Source: Mesonia maritima (GTDB lineage: Bacteria > Bacteroidota > Bacteroidia > Flavobacteriales > Flavobacteriaceae). From it: DNA of 64,000 bases. Position 1 is the first letter of the stretch. Each line of letters opens with the position of its first letter. The notes under the pieces were generated by a model. It was not told the DNA's origin. It saw only the letters and a program-made list of their open reading frames with translations, and ran no database searches. Where the stretch lies: contig NZ_JBHLUA010000015.1 of NCBI RefSeq assembly GCF_042433895.1, positions 1-64,000 on the forward strand, given 5' to 3'. This document shows positions 56,243 to 62,511 of the stretch, piece after piece. The position numbers and the translations under genes are program-made.

Positions 56243-56455
56243 ATGAAAATCACTAAAGTAAAACTTAAGTATGAGAAACCAACTTTTCCAGGAGGTCTTT
56301 CTGTTGATGAAATGCAAGAAATTTTAATGAAAATGGATTGGGAAAATGGAGAAGAAGTAGAGAAAGAAACCAAACGTTGCAATAATCGTTGTAATGGTAA
56401 CGATACTGATTTGGAAGTACCTGCAATGAGTGTGGAGACTCGACTAAAGAGATAG
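56243..56455 (+). CDS. putative RiPP precursor peptide, 70 aa
   Basis: 70 aa from the ATG at 56243; a longer frame from a TTG at 56221 is unlikely. Residues 1-42 are Lys/Glu-rich and leader-like, with PTFPGGLSVDEMQEILMKM, a helix that could be recognised by modifying enzymes. They contain no Arg. All four Arg (45, 49, 67, 70) and both Cys (46, 50) lie in the last 26 residues (KRCNNRCNGND, then VPAMSVETRLKR), the putative core. The next gene is arginase-like. Followed by a 14-bp perfect stem at 56471-56500. Confidence 0.7.
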   Translation: MKITKVKLKYEKPTFPGGLSVDEMQEILMKMDWENGEEVEKETKRCNNRCNGNDTDLEVPAMSVETRLKR

Positions 56456-56470
56456 TAAATTTTCAAACCA

Positions 56471-56500
56471 AAGTCCTCTTTTAAAATTAAAAGAGGACTT
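56471..56500 (+). terminator. perfect 14-bp stem between precursor and arginase genes
   Basis: AAGTCCTCTTTTAA, a 2-nt centre, TTAAAAGAGGACTT, then ATTTATTTT. It lies 10 nt before the ATG of the next gene. It could act as a partial terminator that keeps precursor mRNA above enzyme mRNA, or hide the translation start of the arginase gene. Confidence 0.6.
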
Positions 56501-56509
56501 ATTTATTTT

Positions 56510-57682
56510 ATGAATAATTATTATTTGTCACCGTTTTTTAGCGTAAAGAATGTTTTTAACAAATGTTATTTAGAACATAAGTTTACAAAGAAAATTATTG
56601 TTATTCCCAATGAATTATCAAAATTATTTTCTGAGCCCTATAATAAATTATTTGGACTTGAAAGAGAAATAATTTATACAATCCCAAATGAATTATTAGA
56701 AGTACTTATTGAAGAAAATATAATTTTAAAACGAGGAACTACTTATAAAGATATATCTTCTTTTTTTGTGAGGCCTCAAGTAACTTATTTAGGACTTCCA
56801 TTTATGAACATTGATAAGGTTTTTGATAAAATAGCCCTCTTCGGAGTCCCTTATAAGTTAGGAAATGACAGCGAATCTAATCTAAACAAAAATAATACTA
56901 TAGCAAGAAAGTATGGTAATAAATATAATCTAAATATTCATTCCTATAATTATTCAGCGGAAATAAAAAAGAAAACTTTACAAAACGATTATAGAAATGT
57001 TTGTGATATAGGAGATGTTTTTATAAATCCTAGAGAATTCAGTGACTTATCATTTAAAAAGATTTCCAATTTTTCTAAAAAGATTGTAAATCAAGATAAT
57101 AAATTTATAGCTATAGGTGGCGATCATTCTATCACATACCCCCTTTTTAATGGTGTAAAAAGAAAATTTAATGATTTGGTGTGTATTCACATAGATGCTC
57201 ACAATGACCTTTTTTTAAGTTCAGAATGTTTTTTTTATGATTTGGTACCAAGTCATAGTTCGGTAATTGCTAAACTTTTACTTGAGGAGAATGAGGTACA
57301 TAGCTTGGGACTTAGAGATTATGTAAATATCGACTCTTTACATTTGACTAAAATACCAAATTATTTTTTTCATTTTAGTAATTCTAACGAAGCTTTTTTG
57401 AATCAGGTTAGTGAAATAATAACTAAGATAAATAAAAAAAAAGTGTATATAACATTAGATATGGATGTACTCGATCCAAAATTTTATTCTAGTGTAACAG
57501 ATCCTTTACCTAATGGCATTTCCCCTAATGTGTTAATGAAAGGACTTCAAACTATTTTTAGTGAATTAGAAGTTATTGGTTTAGACATTGTCGAAGCAAA
57601 CCTTAAATCCGATAATGTACTTGACACTCATTTTTTCTTAGATTTATTAATCCAAATAATAGACTTCTTTTATGAAAAGTAA
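56510..57682 (+). CDS. arginase-superfamily enzyme, candidate peptide arginase
   Basis: 390 aa. Residues about 105-385 are an arginase/ureohydrolase domain with metal motifs intact: GGDHS (His206), IDAHNDL (Asp229, His231, Asp233), LDMDVLDP (Asp317, Asp319) and Glu362 in GLDIVEANL. The N-terminal 100 residues are extra; residues 20-75 show the strand-strand-strand-helices order of a PqqD-like leader-binding domain, ending ELLEVLIEENIILKR. Known peptide arginases turn Arg in RiPP precursors into ornithine. Adjacent to an Arg-containing precursor, that is the best reading; free-arginine activity cannot be excluded. Confidence 0.8.
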   Translation: MNNYYLSPFFSVKNVFNKCYLEHKFTKKIIVIPNELSKLFSEPYNKLFGLEREIIYTIPNELLEVLIEENIILKRGTTYKDISSFFVRPQVTYLGLPFMNIDKVFDKIALFGVPYKLGNDSESNLNKNNTIARKYGNKYNLNIHSYNYSAEIKKKTLQNDYRNVCDIGDVFINPREFSDLSFKKISNFSKKIVNQDNKFIAIGGDHSITYPLFNGVKRKFNDLVCIHIDAHNDLFLSSECFFYDLVPSHSSVIAKLLLEENEVHSLGLRDYVNIDSLHLTKIPNYFFHFSNSNEAFLNQVSEIITKINKKKVYITLDMDVLDPKFYSSVTDPLPNGISPNVLMKGLQTIFSELEVIGLDIVEANLKSDNVLDTHFFLDLLIQIIDFFYEK

Positions 57683-58748
57683 CGAAATAAATGAATTGTA
57701 TAATTCAATCCAAAATATTAATATATTTGAATCAGATAAATGGATACATGACTTTAATTTTATATCTGCATCAATTGGCGCACTTTTACCAGACTTAAAT
57801 TTTGATCAGCACATAAAAATTGCTAAAGAAAGTGCTTTCTATCAAATATTATCATCTAGAGATGAAAGAAATTATGATTTAATACGCAGAGTTAAAAAAA
57901 TAGATTTTAATCTAAAAAATAGAATATTAGTAACCTTTCATTATTCATCGTATAGATTATTAAATTCATTATTAATTTCTTGGTCAGTCCCTTTTAAATT
58001 AATTGCTGATGATAATTATATAAAGAATCAAGGAACTTCTACAGTAGAATCTTACAATAAAATTGCTGAGGAATTAAATGTAAATGCCTATGATTTTGAA
58101 ATTATAAATGCAGAAGAGAGAACAGTAGTATTCAAATGTCTTAAAGCAATAGAGGAAGGTTATAGTCTTGTATTTTATGCTGATGGAAATTCCGGTACTG
58201 GAGGAATGACGAAAAATCAAAAAAACCTTATTAAAATTCCTTTCTTAGAATCTGAAATGTATGTTAGAAAGGGGATTGCAGTAATTGCAAGCTTATTAAA
58301 AGTCCCTATTTGTACAATTCTTTTGAACAGAGATATTAATTCAAATTCTGTTGATATATTTTGCGATAACATCGAATTTCCCAAGAATAGAAAGAATAAA
58401 AAGGAATTAGAAGATTGTACAATTAAAATTTTTAGAAACCTCGAAAATTTATTAATTAAAGAACCAGGTCAGTGGGAAGGTTGGTTCTATTATCACAATT
58501 TTATAGAATTTAATAATAATGCTTCCATTAACAATCTAAGTAATACTTCAATTTTTAATAATAGATGGTATGGAATTGGTAAATTAGCTGGTGTTTATTA
58601 TATTCTCAATAAAAAAACATTAAAATTGGTACCAATATCTAAAGAGGTTTATTTGGAATTGTTGTACATTATAAAAAATAATAAAATTAAAAAAGACTTT
58701 CCATTGTTTAAAACTTTAAAAGAAGAAAATGTCCTCATAAATATTTAA
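57672..58748 (+). CDS. HtrB/LpxL-like acyltransferase-fold protein
   Basis: 358 aa, overlapping the arginase gene by 11 nt. It matches lipid A acyltransferase landmarks in order: TFHYSSYRLL (His90), VFYADGNSGTGG (Asp171), RKGIAVIASLLKVPICTILL (199-217) and EPGQWEGWFYYHNF (264-277, like the PxQWxWxHxRW signature). The usual HxxxxE has Arg95 in place of Glu. No signal peptide or clear membrane helix. It probably transfers a fatty acyl group to the modified peptide rather than to lipid A, by context. Confidence 0.75.
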   Translation: MKSNEINELYNSIQNINIFESDKWIHDFNFISASIGALLPDLNFDQHIKIAKESAFYQILSSRDERNYDLIRRVKKIDFNLKNRILVTFHYSSYRLLNSLLISWSVPFKLIADDNYIKNQGTSTVESYNKIAEELNVNAYDFEIINAEERTVVFKCLKAIEEGYSLVFYADGNSGTGGMTKNQKNLIKIPFLESEMYVRKGIAVIASLLKVPICTILLNRDINSNSVDIFCDNIEFPKNRKNKKELEDCTIKIFRNLENLLIKEPGQWEGWFYYHNFIEFNNNASINNLSNTSIFNNRWYGIGKLAGVYYILNKKTLKLVPISKEVYLELLYIIKNNKIKKDFPLFKTLKEENVLINI

Positions 58749-59056
58749 TTATTTTTGAGAAAATTCCGATTAAAATGTGAAACTATTTTTATTGACTCCT
58801 TTCTAAATTCATCATAACAAACCATCCGCTCATCATCCGTAAATTCATCCGCAATTTTATCATTATTTATAGCATCAACAAATTGATCGTTCACATTTTC
58901 CGCGAGATCTCTAACATCCTTCTTGACAGTCATTATATTTTTATGCATACTAGAAATTCCAAGTAGATCTGAAGAGGTAGGATTTTTTTTTAGGCTATTA
59001 AGATTAGTTTTTAATTTCTCTAAATACATATTCTTTATTTCTTTTAATGAATGCAT
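58745..59056 (-). CDS. small hypothetical protein under shared operator
   Basis: 103 aa, helical and charged, no signal peptide or membrane segment. Convergent with the acyltransferase gene with overlapping stops. Own operator and promoter at 59077-59126 with a leader of about 15 nt. It may be a regulon immunity or accessory protein; no domain seen. Confidence 0.72.
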   Translation of the reverse strand: MHSLKEIKNMYLEKLKTNLNSLKKNPTSSDLLGISSMHKNIMTVKKDVRDLAENVNDQFVDAINNDKIADEFTDDERMVCYDEFRKESIKIVSHFNRNFLKNN

Positions 59057-59076
59057 ATATAAAAAGGCTTTATTTA

Positions 59077-59126
59077 CAAATATCTAATTTAAATTTGAAG
59101 TTGTCAATACGGGAATTCACGAACCT
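59077..59126 (-). promoter_or_regulatory. operator + promoter of 103-aa gene
   Basis: Minus strand: TTCGTGAATTCCCGTATTG, 20 nt, GATATTTG (59077-59084). The left half-site is weaker (TTCGTG instead of TACGTG). Confidence 0.7.
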
Positions 59127-59310
59127 ATCTTTCTGAAAAGTTCATTAAATAGCAAATTTGTTGAGATCCTAAATTTATTAAAAATTGCTTATCATAAAAA
59201 GCAGCAGCATTAAAACTGCTAATCCCAATTCAATCCAAAATTATCTAAAATAAATGTTATTGAAACTAAGCGCTTTTTTATTATCTAACAACCAATAATT
59301 TAATTTTAAC

Positions 59311-59360
59311 AAATACGTAAAATCACGTATTGTCTAACTCATTATTATTATAGATTTTTG
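59311..59360 (+). promoter_or_regulatory. operator + promoter facing a gene-free stretch
   Basis: Plus strand: AAATACGTAAAATCACGTAT plus TG, 20 nt, GATTTTTG (59353-59360). No ORF follows before the terminator at 59618-59646. Confidence 0.7.
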
Positions 59361-59365
59361 AAGAA

Positions 59366-59646
59366 CATTTTAAAAACCCATTTAATCCATTAAAAACCAA
59401 GTTATAAATATTAGAAAATAGTTGGAGCTGTTTCGGCTAAAAAAATTATAGATTAAATGCTAGTAAATGTTTTTTAAATTTTATTTGAGTAAAAAATAAA
59501 TTTCTAACATTTCAATTTAATAATTGGGGTAAAAATTTATAGAGTATATAAAACGTATAGCAAATACTGACCAATATCAAACTCTATTAAATTTTAGTTA
59601 AGTTAATGTTAGAGCATAAGGCTGTGGGAAACTGCAGCCTTTTTAT
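59366..59646 (+). ncRNA. candidate small RNA of the same regulon
   Basis: Bounded by a predicted regulated promoter (ends 59360) and a strong terminator hairpin (59618-59645). About 280 nt with stop codons in all plus frames and no start of useful length. Sequence is AT-rich with no known RNA family. Entirely predicted. Confidence 0.45.
59618..59646 (+). terminator. rho-independent terminator
   Basis: AAGGCTG, loop TGGGAAACTG, CAGCCTT, then TTTTATTT. Clear plus-strand intrinsic terminator. Confidence 0.8.
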
Positions 59647-59745
59647 TTGCTAATGTCATCCAAAAACGATTTATTTAACAAGTAATAGAAATTAAAAATA
59701 GTAATCAATACAAGCAATAACTTATATAGTCATTTTATTTCTATA

Positions 59746-61035
59746 TTAATTTATGCTTTTTTCCTTCCAGTACTCCTTCAGCTTAAGAGCATATTCTTTA
59801 GGTGTTATTTTAATATAATCTAAAAACTGGCGTTCAGTTTTATGACCTGTAATTTTCATTAAGGTAAGAGTATCTAATTTTCCATAGTGATTAGTCGCAA
59901 AAGACCTTCTACAAATATGTGTAGAAACCAGTTCGTATTTTGGAAAAATTCCACTTTTTTTTCTGTATATTTTCTTTCCTTCTTGAGATTGCTTAACCAT
60001 CTTTGCTCCTTTTACTAGTTTATTAATTTTAGCAATTTTACAAACTTTTTTTATTCGTTGATTTAATTTAGGTTCGCTAATAGGTTTTGGAAAACCATTT
60101 CCTTTTTTTAAGATTTTATCTACTTGAGGGTGAATAGGAATTATTACTGGAATTTCAGTTTTTTTATTAGAATTAAAGATAAGTCCATCCTCTATATCAT
60201 TCATGCTTAGAGAAAATAAATCAGATATGCGTAAACCAGTCCAGAGACCTATGATTAGCCAGTCTCTAGCATTATCGTATTTTTCACTGAAAGAAAGATC
60301 TAGCTTGAAGATTTGTTCGATCTCATTTTCATTTAAATAAATATTCTCAGTGGTTTTAAATGGAATATAAAAGTCTTTATGTTTATACTCAATATTAATT
60401 TTCAGCCCTTTCCGCTCTGCCTCACCACAGAATAAACGTATACGTCTAATATGACCGCCTATAGTGTTTTCATTTAGCTTTTGTTTATCCTCTAAAAAAG
60501 AAATAAAACCTTTATGAAACTTCAAATCAATTTCATGAATACTAAATTTACTATTAATAGACTTTTCATAGGCTTCTATTTTTTTCTTCGTAATCTTATA
60601 CCAACGGATGGTCTTATCGGATATTCTTTTTCCTGTTTTTCTGTTGATTCTATTTTTTGCTTCTTCAATGAAGTTTTCAATAAAACCAGTGAATGAATTA
60701 TCTAAATTTATTTGTTGATCCGTTTGAATGATATCTTTTTTGAAAAATTTATTAATAACATTCTTAATCCAAAATTTATCCGGCGTCTCCCCTTCACCTA
60801 AAGTTTTAAAATACTCTTCTTCAACAAAAGTTTTTAGTTTACTTAATTTTTGATTGATTTCTTTAGTATAATCAGAATTGTTTATTTTTAATTTTTGTTT
60901 AGCCTTACTCCAATCATTTGTTTTCACCTTTAATTTAGTAGATGTTTCTAAGTCAAACTGATTTCCTTGTTTAAATCTTATATAAACAATTGATATATCA
61001 TTTTTTCCCTTAAGTCTAAAATTGATACTTGCCAT
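59746..61035 (-). CDS. tyrosine recombinase (phage/ICE-type integrase)
   Basis: 429 aa. Arm-binding N-terminal domain (residues 1-90), SAM-like core-binding domain (110-220), and catalytic domain with Arg in TGLRISDLFSL, HICRRSFATN (His and Arg), GHKTERQFLDYI (His and nucleophile Tyr). Full length. It lies 127 nt from a tRNA-end-like site at 61162-61184, the normal place for attachment of Bacteroidetes integrative elements. It lacks the extra helix of IntI-type integrases and is not the cassette integrase. Confidence 0.92.
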   Translation of the reverse strand: MASINFRLKGKNDISIVYIRFKQGNQFDLETSTKLKVKTNDWSKAKQKLKINNSDYTKEINQKLSKLKTFVEEEYFKTLGEGETPDKFWIKNVINKFFKKDIIQTDQQINLDNSFTGFIENFIEEAKNRINRKTGKRISDKTIRWYKITKKKIEAYEKSINSKFSIHEIDLKFHKGFISFLEDKQKLNENTIGGHIRRIRLFCGEAERKGLKINIEYKHKDFYIPFKTTENIYLNENEIEQIFKLDLSFSEKYDNARDWLIIGLWTGLRISDLFSLSMNDIEDGLIFNSNKKTEIPVIIPIHPQVDKILKKGNGFPKPISEPKLNQRIKKVCKIAKINKLVKGAKMVKQSQEGKKIYRKKSGIFPKYELVSTHICRRSFATNHYGKLDTLTLMKITGHKTERQFLDYIKITPKEYALKLKEYWKEKSIN

Positions 61036-61161
61036 ATTCCCCTATTATTTCCCCCAAATCTAATAGAAATTGTTGTAATATCAAATTAAGAGACAACTAC
61101 AATTCTTACAAAATCCTAAAACAAAAGGTCTTATATATATTTATTGTAATTTAAGATAAAA

Positions 61162-61184
61162 GGTTTGAATCCTGGCAAGGTCAC
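61162..61184 (+). other. attachment site candidate (tRNA 3'-end-like)
   Basis: GGTTTGAATCCTGGCAAGGTCAC resembles a T-arm plus acceptor 3' strand. The rest of a tRNA is absent upstream, so this is one att half next to the integrase, with the intact tRNA expected at the other end of the element. I find no second copy in this window. Confidence 0.6.
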
Positions 61185-61192
61185 TAAACAAA

Positions 61193-61229
61193 AACGCAAT
61201 TATCTTAAATTTAGATAATTGCGTTTTTT
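61193..61229 (+). terminator. rho-independent terminator after att site
   Basis: AACGCAATTATCT / AGATAATTGCGTT with a short loop, then TTTTT. Fits the natural terminator of the tRNA gene used as the insertion target. Confidence 0.8.
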
Positions 61230-61693
61230 ATTTTAATTATTTAGTCCCAAAATAAGAGTTTAGATTTTTAATGCTATGTCAAAAAAGCTAAAAAATTATT
61301 TAAAAAAAATTTTTACTTTAACCTCCTCCTCTCTTTATATATTCCAATTTCTTTATAGGAATTCAACCCTTAATTTTAGTATATACCCTAATTGCTCGTG
61401 AAGCGTTAAAATTATTAGTAAAAATCCTCTAATATGTAATAATATATCAAATTTCAATCTCACTAAAAAAAATATTTAAATACTATATAGTTTCACTTAG
61501 TAAATAATAAATTAATAAAACCTCAAAGTCTAATACCATACAATATCAAGGTTTAATTTGTTAGAAGGAATTATTAAATAATATTCTAGCCTCAATTTAT
61601 ATAAAAAATCAAGTCACCTGTTAAATTTTTAACAGATACATTTTCTATTGTTTTAAAAAAAGTTTAGTTTTAAAAACTAATAAATTAATTTAG
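61230..61693. other. AT-rich intergenic region
   Basis: No gene. An inverted word pair TCACCTGTTAAATTTTTAAC and TAGGTGATAG near 61614-61700 suggests a control site before the methylase gene. Confidence 0.35.
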
Positions 61694-62509
61694 GTGATAG
61701 AAAATAAAGCTACAGATGCTAGTCCAATTTTAAGGTGGGCTGGTGGGAAAAATTGGTTAGTTAAGCATATTAATAAACTAATACCTGAAAATTTCAATAA
61801 TTATCATGAACCTTTTATTGGAGGGGCTTCTATTTTTTTGGCAGTTAACCCATCCAATAACACCTATATTTCTGATTTAAATAAAGACCTTATAGACACC
61901 TATAAGGCTGTAAAAGAAAATCCAAAAAACGTAATTGATAATCTTAAAACATTTGAAAACACTAAAGAGTTTTATTATCATTTAAGAGAACAAGAACTAA
62001 ATAATGAATATGCTAAAGCAGCGCGTTTCATTTATTTGAATCAAACTTCTTTCAATGGCATATATAGAGTTAATTTGAAAGGAAAATATAATGTTCCTTA
62101 TGGACATAGGACTAAAAATTTTATAGAAGAAGAAAAAATTTACCGTTTAAGTGAAAGATTTCTTAATTCCACAATTGAATGGGGCGATTTTGAGATAAAT
62201 AAGGATTATATACAAGAAAGAGATCTAGTTTTTTTAGATCCTCCTTATACAGTTTCACATAATAAAAATGGATTTATAAAATATAATCAAAGGCTTTTTT
62301 CACTTGAAGATCAATATAGACTCAGTGAATATATTGACTTCATTAAAAATAGAAATGCTTACTATATTTTAACAAATGCAGCTCATGAGAAAGTCAAAGA
62401 AATTTTCCATAAAGGTGATAAAAGATTTGTGAAAAATAGAGCTAGTTTAATCGGAGGCAATAATTCCAAAAGGGGAATTATTGAAGAATACATTTTTACT
62501 AATATTTAA
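61694..62509 (+). CDS. Dam-family (MethyltransfD12) adenine-N6 DNA methyltransferase
   Basis: 271 aa, GTG start. SAM motif ILRWAGGKNWL (residues 12-22) and catalytic motif FLDPPYTVSHN (about 180-190), both in Dam order; EPFIGGASIFL and DLNKDLIDTYKAV are also family marks. The second gene starts 2 nt later, so this is a modification enzyme linked to a DGQHR-type protein. The recognition site cannot be read from the sequence. Confidence 0.9.
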   Translation: MIENKATDASPILRWAGGKNWLVKHINKLIPENFNNYHEPFIGGASIFLAVNPSNNTYISDLNKDLIDTYKAVKENPKNVIDNLKTFENTKEFYYHLREQELNNEYAKAARFIYLNQTSFNGIYRVNLKGKYNVPYGHRTKNFIEEEKIYRLSERFLNSTIEWGDFEINKDYIQERDLVFLDPPYTVSHNKNGFIKYNQRLFSLEDQYRLSEYIDFIKNRNAYYILTNAAHEKVKEIFHKGDKRFVKNRASLIGGNNSKRGIIEEYIFTNI

Positions 62510-62511
62510 TT

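Noticed and set aside
59746..61035. Integrase as the source of cassette recombination at 1-16 kb
   Set aside because: It is a phage/ICE-type tyrosine recombinase with an arm-binding domain, next to its own att site, and lies beyond an assembly gap.
61120..61184. Complete tRNA gene
   Set aside because: Only the T-arm-like and acceptor 3' part is present; the D-arm, anticodon arm and 5' acceptor strand are missing.
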